Below, in pieces: positions 11,255-22,576 of a DNA stretch of 64,000 nucleotides. Source of the stretch: Dama dama. Taxonomy: Eukaryota; Chordata; Mammalia; Artiodactyla; Cervidae. The notes beneath the pieces were generated by a model. The model was not told the DNA's origin. It ran no database searches and saw only the letters and a program-made list of their open reading frames with translations. The DNA lies in the NCBI RefSeq assembly GCF_033118175.1, contig NC_083689.1, positions 21,744,501 through 21,808,500 on the forward strand, written 5' to 3'. The translations under genes and the position numbers were made by a program. The stretch's first letter is position 1, and every line of letters begins with the position of its first letter.

Positions 11255-11382
11255 ACTAGAGAGCTTTATTGTCAGAACTCATCGGATGGGTTTCTAAGTT
11301 GCTTCCAGGAAGATGAGTGGATTTGGGGGCATGGTTTCTTCTTCAAACCGGGCTTTTCTTCTCTGGTGTCTCTGCCAGTCCT
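11255..11382 (-). other. Possible 3'-terminal exon of an unknown minus-strand transcript
   Basis: A strong acceptor (long T run then CCCTCCCCAG, 11383-11401) is followed by 28 open codons, EDWQRHQRRKARFEEE and PPNPLIFLEAT, then TAG (11294-11296). An AATAAA lies 13 nt beyond it (11275-11280), with T/G-rich sequence after that. An acidic open stretch (HEPGETDEDDPEELPVQKK, 11420-11500) lies just upstream, but its phase does not join cleanly across the 46-nt GT...AG gap. I do not recognise the protein; it may be chance. Confidence 0.22.
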
Positions 11383-11843
11383 CTGGGGAGGGAAAAAAAA
11401 AAAAAAAACAAAAAACAGTTGAAACCCACCAAGTCAGATCTTTCTTCTGAACAGGCAGTTCTTCAGGGTCATCCTCATCAGTTTCCCCAGGCTCATGCCC
11501 CGAAGGCTTGTAGGAATTCCAAAGTCTATGCTGACCTTGTTGCTTCAAGAGGCATGGCCGGTCCGAGAGTGTTTACCTCTTCTGCAGGTGGATGACAGAG
11601 ACCGACGCACAGGGAATGTGGCTTCTTAATAACACAAGAGACTCAAGTCCCTGTGATGGGGTCTTCCTCTTGCAGGCTGGAGAGAGGAGAAAGATACATT
11701 CTCATATGGGGACCCTTGGTATATGTGTGTTCATTCCCTGACATCCCACCACCCAGGGACTGTAAGATGGAACTGTTCCAGAATAAACAGATCCCCTTAG
11801 AAATTAAGAAAAAAACTGAATTCCTCTCCAGTGAACTTGAACT

Positions 11844-11859
11844 TGATATTTACCTTTTA
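11844..11859. repeat. Left target-site duplication of the full-length L1
   Basis: TGATATTTACCTTTTA, matched 14/16 by TGATACTTACTTTTTA at 20076-20091. Confidence 0.8.
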
Positions 11860-14800
11860 AAGAAATTTATTTTTTAATTGAAGGATAATTGCTTTACAGA
11901 ATTTTGTTGTTTTCTGTCAAACTTCAGCATGAATCAGCCATAGGTATACATATGTCCCCTCCCTTTTGAACCTCCCTCCCATCTCCCTCCTCATCCCACC
12001 CCTCTAGGTTTATATGGAGCCCCTGTTTGAATTTCTTGAGACATACAGCAAATTCCCGTTGGCTGTCTGTTTTACATATGGTAATATAAGTTTTCATGTT
12101 ATTCTCTCCATACATCTCACCCTCTCCCCACCTCTCCCCAAGTCTATAAGTCTATTTTCTATGTCTGTTTCTTCCTTGCTGCCCTGTAAATAAATTCTTC
12201 AGTACCATTTTTCTAGATTCCATATATATGTGTTAGAATACGATATTTAGCTTTCTCTTTCTGACTCACTTCACTCTGTATGATAGGTTCTGGGTTCATC
12301 CACCTCATCAGAACTAACTCAAATGTGTTCCTTTTTATGGCTGGGTAATATTCCATTGTGTATATGTACCACAACTTCTTTATCCATTCATCTGTCGATG
12401 GACATTTGGTTGCTTCCATGTTCTATCTGTTGTAAATAGTGCTGCAATGAACAATGGGATACATGTGTCTTTTTCAATTTTGGTTTCCTTAGGGTATATG
12501 CCTTGGAGTGGGATTGCTGGGTCATGTGGTGGTTTTATTCCTAGTTTTTTTCAGGAATCTCCATACTGTCTTCCATAGTGGCTGTATCAATTTACATTCC
12601 CACCAACAGTGCAAGAGCATTCCCTTTTCTCCACACCCTCTCCAGCATTTATTGTTTGTAGACTTTTTGATGATGGCCATTCTGACCAGTGTGAGGTGAT
12701 ATCTCATTGTAGTTTTGATTTCTCTAATAATGAGAGATGTTGAGCATCTTTTCATGTGTTTGTTAGCCATCTGTATGTCTTCTTTGGAGAAATGTCTGTT
12801 TAGGTCTTTTCCCCACTTTTTGATTGGGTTGTTTGTTTTTCTGGTATTGAGTTGTATGAGCTGCTTGTATATTTTGGAAATTAATCCTTTGTCAATTGTT
12901 TCATTTGCTATTATTTTCTCCCATTCTGAGGGTTGTCTTTTCACCTTGCTTATAGTTTCCTTTGCTGTGCAAAAGCTTTTAAGTTTAATCAGGTCCCACT
13001 TGTTAGTTTTGTTTTTATTTCCATTACTCTAGGTGGGTCATAGAGTATCTTGCTTTGATTTATGTCATTGAGTGTTCTGCCTTTGTTTTCCTCTAAGAGT
13101 TTTATAGTTTATGGTCTTAAATTTAGGTCTTTAATCACATTTTGAGTTTATCTTTGTGTATGGTGTTATAAAGTGTTCTAATTTCATTCTTTTACATATA
13201 GCTGTCCAGTTTTCCCAGCACTATTTATTGAAGAGGCTGTCTTTCCCCACTGTATATTCTTGCTTTCTTTGTCAAAAATAAGTTACCCATAGGGGCATGG
13301 GTTTATTTCTGGGCTTTCTGTCTTGTTCCATTGGTCTATATTTCTGTCTTTGTGCCAGTACCATATTGTCTTGATGACTGTAGCTTTGCAGTATAACCTG
13401 AAGTCAGGAAGGTTGATTGCTCCAGCTCCATTCTTCTTTCTCAAGACTGCTTTGGTTATTCGGGGTCTTTTGTGTTTCCATACGAATTGTGAAATTTTTT
13501 GTTCTTGTTCTGCCGAAAATGCCATTGGTAATTTGATAGGGATCACATTGAATTTGTAGATTGACTTTGGTAGTATAGTCATTTTCACAATATTGATTCT
13601 TCCTACCCAGGAACATGGAATATCTCTCCATCTTTTTATGTCATCTTTGATTTCTTTCATCAGTGTCTTATAATTTTCTGTGTACAGTTCTTTTGTCTCC
13701 TTTGGTAAGTTTATTCCTAGATGTTTTATTCCTTTTGTTGCAGTGGTAAATGGGATTGACTCCTTAATTTCTCTTTCTGATTTTTTCACTGTTAGTATAT
13801 AGAAATGCAAGTAATTTCTGTGTATTGACTTTGTATCCTGCAACTTTGCTAAATTCACTGATTAGCTCTAGTAATTTTCTGATACTATCTTTAGGGTTTT
13901 CTATGTACAGTATAATCTCATCTGCAAACAGTGAGACCTTTACTTCTTTTCCGATCTGGATTCCTTTTATTTCTTTTTCTTCTCTGATTGATGTAGCCAG
14001 GATTTCCAAAACTATGTTGAATGATAGTGGTGAAAGTGGACACCCTTGTCTTCTTCCTGATCTTAGGAGGAATACTTTCAGTTTTTCACCATTGAGAATA
14101 ATTTTTGCTGTAGGCTTATCATATATGGCCTTTACTTTGTTGAGGTAGGTTCCTTCTATGCCCATTTTTTGAAGAATTTTAATCATAAATAGGTGCTGAA
14201 TTTTGTTGAAGGCCTTTTCTGCACCTATTGAAATGATCATGTGGTTTTTATCATTCAGTTTGTTAATATGGTATATCACATTGATTGATTTGCATTTATC
14301 GAAGAATCCTTGCATCCCTGGAATAAACCCAACTTGATTATGGTGTGTGAGCTTTTTGATGTGTTGCTGAATTGTTTGCTAAAATTTTGTTGAGCATTTC
14401 TGTATCTATGTTCATCAGTGATATTGGCCTGTAATTTTCTTTTGTGTGTGTGTTATCTTTGTCTGGTTTTGGTGTCAGGGTGATGGTGGCCTCGTAGAAT
14501 GAGTTTGGAAGTGTTCCTTCTTCTGCAATTATTTGAAAAAGTTTTATAAGGATAGACATTAGCCCTTCTCTAAATGTTTGATACAGTTCTCCCATGAAGC
14601 CATCTGGTCATGGGCTTTTGTTTTTTGGGAGATTTTTGATCACAGCTTCAATTTCAGTGCTTGTAATTGGGTTGTTCATAATTTATGTTTCTTCCTCGTC
14701 AGTCTTGGACTTTTCTTGAACTTTTCTTGGACTTGAACTTTTCTAAGAATCTGTCCAATTCTTCCAGGTTATCCATTTTATTGCCATATAGTTGTTACCA

Positions 14801-17327
14801 TAATAGTCTCTTATAATCCTTTGTATTTCTGCATTGTCTGTTGTAACCTCTTCTTTTTCATTTCTAATTTTGTTGATTTGATTCTTCTCTCTTTTTTTCT
14901 TGAGGAGTCTGGCTAAAGGTTTGTCAGTTTTGTTTATCTTCTCAAAGAACCAGCTTTTAGTTTTATTAATCTTTACTATTGTTTCTTTCATTTCTTTTTC
15001 ATTTGTTTCTGCTCTGATCTTTATTATTTCTTTCCTTCTAATTTTGGGCTTTTTTTGTTCTTCTTTTTCAAGTTGTTTTAGGTGTAAAGTTAGGTTGTCT
15101 ATTCGATGTTTTTCTTGTTTCTTGAAGTAGGATTGTATTGCTATAAACTTCCCTCTTAGAACTGCTTTTGCTACATCCCATAGATTTTGAGTTTTCATGT
15201 TTTCATTGTCATTTGTTTCTAGAAATTTTTGATTTCTTCAGTAACCTGTTGGTTATTTAGAAACGTGTTGTTTAATCTCCATGTGTTTGTGTTTTTTATA
15301 GTTTTTTTTTCTTGTAATTGATATCTAGTCTCATAGTGTTGTGGTCAGAGAAGATGCTTGATGCAATTTGAATTTTCTTAAATTTACTGATTTGATTGGT
15401 GACCCAAGATGTGGTCTATCCTGGAGAATGGTCCGTGTGCACTTGAGAAGAGGTGCATTCTTCTGCATTTGGATGGAATGTCCTGAAGATATCAATAAGA
15501 TCCATCTCATCTAATGTATCATTTAAGATTTATGTTTCCTTATTAATTTTGTTTTGATGATCTGTACATTGGTGTGAGTGGGGTGTTAAAGTCTCCTACT
15601 GTTATTGTGTAACTGTCAATTTCTCCTTTTATGTCTGTTGGTGTTTGTCTTATATATTGAGGTGCTCCTACGTTGGATGCATAGATGTTTACAATTGTTA
15701 TGTCTTCCTCTTGGATTGATCCCTTGATCATTATGTAGTGTCCTTCCTTATCTCTTGTATCTTCTTTATTTTAAGGTCTATTTTGTCTGATATGAGGATT
15801 GCTACTCAAGCTTTATTTTGCTTCCTATTTGCATGGAATGTATTTTCCCATCCTCTCATTTTCAGTCTACATGTGTCTTTAGGTCTGAAGTGGGTTTCTT
15901 GCAGACAGCATATATATGGGTCTTGTTTTTGTATCCAGTCAGCCAGTCTTTGTCTTTTGGTTGGAGCATTTAATCCATTTACATTTAAAGTAATTATTGA
16001 TATATATGTTCCTATTGCCATTTTCTTAATTGTTTGGGGTTGATTTTGTAGATCTTTTTTCTTCTCTTGTATTTCTTGACTGTATAAGTCCCTTTAACAC
16101 TTGTTGTAAAACTGGTTTGGTGATACTGAATTCTCTTGACTTTTGCTTGTCTGAAAAGCTTTTGATTTCTCCATTGATTTGAATGAGATCCTTTCTGGGT
16201 ACAATAATCTTGGTTGTAGATTTTTCCCTTTCAGTCCTTTAAATATATCCTGCCATTCCCTTCAGGCCTGAAGAGTTTCTGCTGAAAGATCAGCTGTTAA
16301 GTGTATGGGGTTTCTCTTGTATGTTACTTGTTGCTTTTCCCTTGTGGCTTTTAATATTCTTTCTTTTAGTCTTTGTTAGTTTGATTATTATGTGTCTTGG
16401 CATGTTTCTCCTTGGGTTTATCCTGTATGGGACTCTTTGCGCCTCTTGGACTTGATTGACTATTTCCTTTTCCATGTTGGGGAAATTTTCAACTATAATC
16501 TCTTCAAAAATTTTCTCACATCCTTTCTTTTTCTCTTCTTCTTCTGGGACCCCTATAATTGGAACGTTGCTTCATTTGATACTGTCCCAGAGGTCTCTGA
16601 GACTATCCTCAGTTCTTTTCATTCTTTTTACTTTATTCTGCTCTTCAGAAGCTATTTCCACCATTTTATCTTCCACCTCACTGATTTGTTCTTTTGCTTC
16701 AGATATTCTGCTATTCCTTCTAGAGTATTTTTAATTTCAGTAATTGTGTTGTTTGTCTCTGTATGTTTATTCTTTAATTCTTCTAGGTCTTTGTTAATTG
16801 ATTCTTGCATTTTCTCCATTCTGTTTTCAAGGTTTTTGATCATCTTTACTATAATTATTCTGAATTCTTTTTCAGGTAGTTTGCCTATTTCCTCTTCATT
16901 TATTTGGACATCTGTGTTTCTAGTTTGTTCCTTCATTTGTGTCATATTTCTCTGCATTTTCTTTCTTTCTTTTCTTTTTTTTTAACTTACTGTGTTTGAG
17001 GTCTCCTTTTCCCAGCCTTCAAAGTTAAATTATCTCTTCCTTTTGGTTTCTGCCCTCCTAAGGTGGTCCAGTGGTTTGTGTAAGCTTAGTATAGGGTGAG
17101 ATTTGTGCTGAGTTTTGTTTGTTTGTTTGTTTGTTTTTCCTCTGATGGGCAAGGCTGAGTAAGGTGGTAATCCTGTCTACTGATGATTGGGTTTGTATTT
17201 TTGTTTTGTTTGTTGTTTAGATGAGGCGTCTTGCACAGGTGCTACTGGTGGTTGGGTGATGCCAGATCTTGTATTCAAGTGGTTTCCTTTGGGTGAGTTC
17301 TCGCTATTTGATACTCTCTAGGGTTAG

Positions 17328-17527
17328 ACCCTGATGCTGGGAGGGATTGGGGGCAGGAGGAAAAGGGGACTACAGAGGATAAGATGGCTGGATGGCATCA
17401 CTGACTCGATGGGCATGAGTTTGAGTAAACTCCGGGAATTTGTGATGGACAGGGAGGCCTGGCGTGCTGCGATTCATGGGGTCGCTTAGAGTCGGACCCG
17501 ACTGAGTGACTGAACTGAACTGAACTG
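17328..17527 (+). mobile_element. 5'-truncated BovB 3' end inside the L1 5' region
   Basis: Two hundred bases ending in a tandem ACTGA tail, flanked by direct repeats AGGGTTAG at 17320-17327 and 17528-17535. It is younger than the L1 it entered. Confidence 0.85.
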
Positions 17528-18899
17528 AGGGTTAGTTCTCTGATAGTCTAGGGTCTTGGATTCACTGCTCCCACTCCAAAGGCTCAGAGCTTGATCTCTG
17601 GTCAGGAATGACGATTCCACAAGTGGTTTGTTATGGCACTAAGTGAGGTGAAAACAAATACCCAAAAACGAGAAACCGAAGGTGAGCCCCGGACAAATGG
17701 CAGTTACAGATTCAGGCAAATAATAATTAAAATAGTGGGATATACGCATATACATATATACCCATTAGCAAAATCAAAACAGCCCAACAAAAATTAAGTA
17801 CCATAGATTGATCCAGCAAACAAAGAAACCAAAAATTATATCTACCAGTTAAGAACAAAACTAACTAAAGCACAAACTGGAAAACAAAACTAAAGCAAGG
17901 TGCCAAGTGCGGAATAAAGTAATGAAAACAAAACTAACAAATACGTTGAGAGGAAAGGAAAGAAAGAAAAAAGAAGATATATGCAAAGTTAAATAGAGGT
18001 GGATAAACAAGATTTGTATATATTAAAGATTAACTGCAAGGGGAAAAGAACAGTAGGAAAAGCAAACAAAGGAATAAATGTAGAAAAAATAATAATAGAT
18101 TTAAAAAATAAAAAATTAAAATTAAAGAGAAAATTAAAAAAAAAAAAAAAGAAAACTCCACAGAACTGCAAAAGCCCAACATAGAGGCAGAGGTTTATAA
18201 CAACAATGAAAAGTGTGACTGAAAGAAAAACTCAAAAGCTTAATTAGATTTCATAGTGCCAATAAAATCAACATCTGCAACGGGTTGAGGGGTAGGAAAA
18301 AAACAAAAGAAAAAAAATTCCAAAAGACTCTCTAGAACAAGTCAAAACATAAGAATAATAAACGTTTCTCTTGAGTCAGTGCTGTCCGAGTCCTTTCCCT
18401 CGCTGGGAGTCACAGTTACCTCACCTCTCTAGGCTGCCCTCCAATACTGTGCTGAGCTCTGGACCTGCTGTGGGGGCAGCTCAGATTCTAATCTGGTCCC
18501 ACTCCTTTGTGTTCTTGCCTCCAATATCCACGGCTACCAGAACTAGTGTGTTTTCTTTTGTGGAGCTCTCAATGGCCTTTTACATATTGCATAGACACAG
18601 AGCTGCCTAGTTGATCACGTGGATTTAATCTGCAGCTTGTACAGCTGGTGGGAAGGTTTGGGGTCTTCTTCCTTAGCCACACTGCCCCTGGGCTTCAACT
18701 GTGGTTTTATTTGCACCTCTGCATGTGGGTCATCCACTGGGGTTTGCTCCTGAGACTACCCTGGAGGGCTTGGGTCTGCTCCAGTGAGGGCCAGGTGTGG
18801 AAGTGGTGCAGCTGCTTTGGGCCCCAGGGGTTCTGGCAGCACCAGGTACTCGGGGGAGTTGGCAGCTAGGGCAGCAGGAAATACAGTGCTCTAGAAGGA

Positions 18900-19018
18900 T
18901 ATGGCAATCAGTATTGGCCAATATACTCCAGTATTCTTGCCTGGAGAACCCCCTGACAGAGAAGCCTGGCAGGCCACAGTCTACAGGATCACAAAGTTGG
19001 ACATGACTGAAGTGACCC
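18900..19018 (+). mobile_element. Bov-tA-type SINE fragment in the L1 5' UTR
   Basis: Only the 3' two thirds are present (CCAGTATTCTTGCCTGGAG to GGACATGACTGAAGTGACC). The 5' junction is diverged, so it may be truncated or partly replaced. Confidence 0.75.
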
Positions 19019-20075
19019 TGTGTGCATAGATGCAAGAAACTTTTTTGCCTGCGGCAGCTCTGCCCCAATGAGGGTTGAACATGAAGATGGCACAGCTGCT
19101 TGGACTGTGGGGACCCTGGCAGCGCTAGGTGTGCAGGGACACCGACTGCCTCTGCTGCAGGAGCTATGGCCCTATCAGTCTTTTTTCAAGCCTCTTGTAG
19201 CTGGCAATCAGAGGCCTCTTTGGCCAGTCTTTCTCTGTAGCCTCGCCCGTTCAGGCACTTAGAGGGCTCCCCTGCTTGGGGTCCTCCGTTGTTCCATGCA
19301 TCAGGCACATAGAGAGGCCCCCACGGCTGGGGTCCTACTCTGTAGATTGGCATGTCAGGCACTTAAAGGGGCACCCTCGGTGGGGTCCTCCTCTGTAGTT
19401 CAGTGTGTCAGGCATTTGATGGGCCCATCTGTCTATTCAGCTGCCAATGCTGGGGTGTGGGGAGAGAGAGGTCATGGTGATGGCGCCACCCCCTACGCAT
19501 GACTCAGCAGTATCACCTTGCTTCCATGGCTGCCTGGCTTTCCTCCACAGGCATTTCCCACCACAATCTCTTCCCTCACATCCCCTCGATCCATCTCTCC
19601 ACAGTCAACAGCAGCCCTCACCCTGGGATGGCTCCACAGTCCCTAAGCTCCACCTCCCAGCTGCTGTGCCTTCTAGGGGACCTGCATCCCTGCCTGGGGG
19701 TATGTATGCTTGCAGCAAGGACTGTCTGATTCTCATTCCATTTAGGCTGCCATGGATTAGCTGATTCACTCTCAGCCGTAAATGTTTCTCCTCTGACTCA
19801 GACAATTGCCCTGATGTGGGGATTGGACCCCTGCGTCAGTTCCCCGACCCGCTGAGGGCACGTCCAGTCCTACTAACACTCCTGCTTTCCCCCTGAGTTC
19901 CTTCATCCTACCGAGTTTTGCGTGGTTCTCTATATTCTTTTCCACTAGTTAGGTACTCCTATCCTCTGTCAGCTGGTCTGTATGCACTTTTGTGTCTGAA
20001 GGTATATTCCTGATGTATCCGTGGAGAGAGATGTACTCCACATCCACCTACTCCTCCGCCATCTTGTTCCTCTTC

Positions 20076-20091
20076 TGATACTTACTTTTTA
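20076..20091. repeat. Right target-site duplication of the full-length L1
   Basis: TGATACTTACTTTTTA, partner of 11844-11859. It coincides with the A/T-rich tail of the CHR SINE that follows, which probably provided the L1 target. Confidence 0.8.
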
Positions 20092-20214
20092 TTTGCCACA
20101 CTGGACAGCTTGCGGGATCTTGGAACCCGCAAGATCCCTGACCAGGGACTGAACCCAGGCCCTCGGCAGTGAAAGCCCTGAGTCCTAACCATTGAGCCTG
20201 CTAGGGAATTCCCC
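20085..20214 (-). mobile_element. CHR-type SINE
   Basis: Antisense; contains a local inverted repeat (GCGGGATCTTGG, then CCCGCAAGATCCC) not usual for the family. Its tail was the L1 insertion site. Confidence 0.82.
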
Positions 20215-20332
20215 TCCAATGAACTTTAGCGTGGTGCTCTCCAAGAGAAATGTCACGTGAGCCACCAATGTAATGTTAAAATTTCTAGTAGCCACACAGA
20301 AAAGGAATTGATGAAATCGATTTAGGTGCTGT

Positions 20333-20490
20333 AAGATCCCCTGGAGGAGGAAATGGCAACCCACTCCAGTATTCTTGTCTGGATAATCCCATGGACAGAG
20401 GAACCTGGCAGGCTACAGTTCATGGGGGGTCACAAAGAGTTGGATACAACTGAGCGACTGAGCACACACACATATACACACACACATTTT
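20333..20490 (+). mobile_element. Bov-tA-type SINE, 5'-truncated, with CA tail
   Basis: Starts at GATCCCCTGGAGGAGGAAAT, ends GAGCGACTGAGC and continues as a CA microsatellite to 20490. Confidence 0.85.
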
Positions 20491-20605
20491 TTGGCCATAC
20501 CACACACATGTGGGTTCCTAATTCCCCCACCAAAGATTGAACCCACAACCCCCACCCCCCAGCATGGAAAGGCAGTCTTAACCACTGGTCCACCAGGGAA
20601 GTCTC
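20490..20605 (-). mobile_element. CHR-type SINE
   Basis: Antisense; ends ACCACTGGTCCACCAGGGAA. The sequence from 20606 to 21030 holds nothing I can name apart from a short A run near 21000. Confidence 0.8.
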
Positions 20606-21029
20606 TATGTGCTATATTTAATATTATCAGGTATGTCCTAAAGAGTATCATTCTAACATTCAGTGTTTTAAAATATGAACATGGTATTGTATGTTCTGTT
20701 ATTTCATATCAGACTCCCATACCCAGTGTGGGTTTTATACCCACAACATGTCTCAGTTTCAGATGGACCACCCTGTGGCCAGTGATGTCCATACTGGACA
20801 GCACGGGTTCAGAGAGGGTCCACCTCCCACCCCCACACCAATGTTGGATGGCCTCTCATCCAACTGCAGAGTGAACTCAGAAATCTTGCAAAAGATACTG
20901 AATGGCAAATGGGATGTGTTTAACTGCCGGGCTCACTTGCAAGACTCTGACACATGAAGGGGTGGAGGGGTTAAATCAGTTAATGGTGAAGGAAAGGAAA
21001 AAAAAAAAAACCAAACAGATACAGCAGTA

Positions 21030-21620
21030 TTACAGGCTGGATTGCGTTCACCTCCATCCTGACACCCAAGCCCTCAGGATGGGAGTATATTCGGGGATGG
21101 GAGTCTTTATGGACAGAGGTCTGCAAGTTAAGATGTGACCATTGAGTGGACACTGATCCAGTATGACAAGTATTTTTCTAAGGGAAAATCTGGATACAGA
21201 TGCAGGGAGAAAATGGCCGTCTACAACCAAAGGGGCTTCCCAGGTGGCGCTAGTGGTAAAGAACCTGCCTGCCAATGCAGGATACATAAGAGATGTGGGT
21301 TCGATCCCTGGGTCAGGAATATCCCCTGGAGGAGGGCTTGGCAACCCACTCCAGTATTCTTGCCTGGAGAATCCCATGGACAGAGGAGGCTGGCAGGCTA
21401 CCGTCCTTAGGGTCGCAAAGAGTCAGACATGACTGAAGTGACATAGCACGCACACACAAACCAAGGAGAGGGGCTTCGGAAGGAACCAACCGAGCCAACC
21501 AGCCTTGACTCTGGGGAGACTTCCAGCATCCGGGACCCTGAGGAAAGAGATTCTTGTTGTTTAAGCCCCAGGCCTGCGGAACTGTCTTCTGTGGCAGTCC
21601 CAGGAAACCAGCACAGGGCG
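21030..21620 (+). mobile_element. MaLR-type (MLT1-like) LTR, interrupted by a SINE
   Basis: The order of segments (GGCTGGATTGCGTTCACCTC, AGTTAAGATGTGACCATTGA, TTCTTGTTGTTTAAGCCCC) follows the MST/MLT1 LTR pattern. It is noncoding and is split by the Bov-tA at 21231-21455. Confidence 0.55.
21231..21455 (+). mobile_element. Bov-tA-type SINE
   Basis: Complete sense copy inside the MaLR LTR, from GGCTTCCCAGGTGGCGCTAG to TGACTGAAGTGACATAGC. Confidence 0.93.
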
Positions 21621-21827
21621 TCAGAGCAGGAGGATTTGACCCCGAGAGAATTATCCGTAGGCCCCGGGACAACGGAAGATGTGTCCCCTCTGCCCACACC
21701 GTGCATCGTGCTGGGTTTCTAAAGCTACCTGTGACTCCTGGCATCGCGGAGGCTCCTTGTGAGAAAGACTTGGGGGAAAGGGAGGGTGCAGAGATGTAGT
21801 GGGAGGAGCTCAAGTCTCTGTCACTCA

Positions 21828-22075
21828 CCTCCCTGGTGGTCCACTGGTTACGAATCCAACTTGCAATGCCAAGGACAGAGGTTCAACCCCTTGTCCCCGA
21901 AGATCCCACTTGCCGCCAAGCAACTAAGCCCGTCCCCCGCCCCCACCCCCACCCTCGCCCCAGGACTGCTGAGCCCACTCTCTAGAGCCCATGCTCTGCA
22001 ACAGGAGAAGCCTGAGCATGGCGACTAGGAAGACCCTCGGCACCAGCAAAGATCCAGTGCAGCCAAAAAACGACG
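21828..22075 (+). mobile_element. CHR-type SINE, long form
   Basis: From CTCCCTGGTGGTCCACTGG to CAGCAAAGATCCAGTGCAGC, with a C-rich expansion at 21930-21960. It lies downstream of the ACSBG2 stop and could be part of its 3' UTR or flank. Confidence 0.78.
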
Positions 22076-22502
22076 TCTCCATGCCGCTGCTGGGGTGGGC
22101 CGTCACACCTCATTCCTTGGGTTTCCGGCCAGTAGAACCCCCCCACCTGCCCCCTGCAATAGTTTCTGACAAAAGGCCTTCTCCAGAGAGGCCACCAGGA
22201 AACATTTGGGCATTTCACATTTGGGCTCTGGTTTCGGATGCGAAGTCTGCCTGGCTCCCTCTGCCAGGCAAGTGGAAAAGGCAGGAAGAACAGCTAACAG
22301 AGGTGACAGCCAGGCAGGAAGGAGTTGGCATGCCCCACTGGGACCCTGGTGGAGGATGAGTGGAGGGCAGGCACCGTCCAGAGCCCACGGCAGCCAAGCG
22401 TGTGTACACATGTGGAGACCACCTGTGTTGGACTCATCTGAGGCCCAGCCAGCCAAGCTAGTCTCACCATCAGGGCAGCCAGGACCTGCTCCGCCAAAGA
22501 AG

Positions 22503-22576
22503 TCACTGGTAGAAGCTGTTGATCTGCCTTTTGTATTTCTGGTGGACGAAGTGTCGTTTAATCTTTGTCGTCGGGC
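22503..22576 (-). CDS. ACSBG2: ACSBG2 coding exon 13 with stop codon
   Basis: Residues 653-676 and TGA (74 nt). Reads GPTTKIKRHFVHQKYKRQIN then SFYQ, matching the human end GPMMKLKRHFVAQKYKKQID. The tail is strongly basic. Acceptor TCTGGGCAG. The 3' UTR continues to lower coordinates; I see no AATAAA within several hundred bases, so the polyadenylation site is not assigned. Confidence 0.95.

Larger units (their letters stand above)
11860..20075 (-). mobile_element. Full-length bovine-type L1 retrotransposon, decayed
   Basis: The 3' end is at about 11860 and the 5' end at 20075, where the antisense of GAGGAACAAGATGGCGG is present, about 8.2 kb including inserts. ORF2 endonuclease starts near 16021 (SIITLNVNGLNAP). 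Reverse transcriptase motifs are at 13764-14315 (RRQGCPLSPLSFNIVLE; the catalytic FADD reads FADE). The C-terminal part ends near 12213 (KLWYIYTMEYYPAIK). ORF1 remnants lie at 16652-16957 (EEEIGKLPEKEFRIIIVKMI). Stops and frameshifts break every ORF, so it is not autonomous. The 5' UTR (17000-20075) holds two later inserts. It belongs to LINE-1, a cellular retrotransposon, not a virus. Confidence 0.92.

Noticed and set aside
16392..16985. 197-codon open frame on the plus strand
   Set aside because: It is the complement of L1 ORF1/5' sequence; Phe/Ser/Ile-rich composition is what the antisense of the A-rich L1 strand gives.
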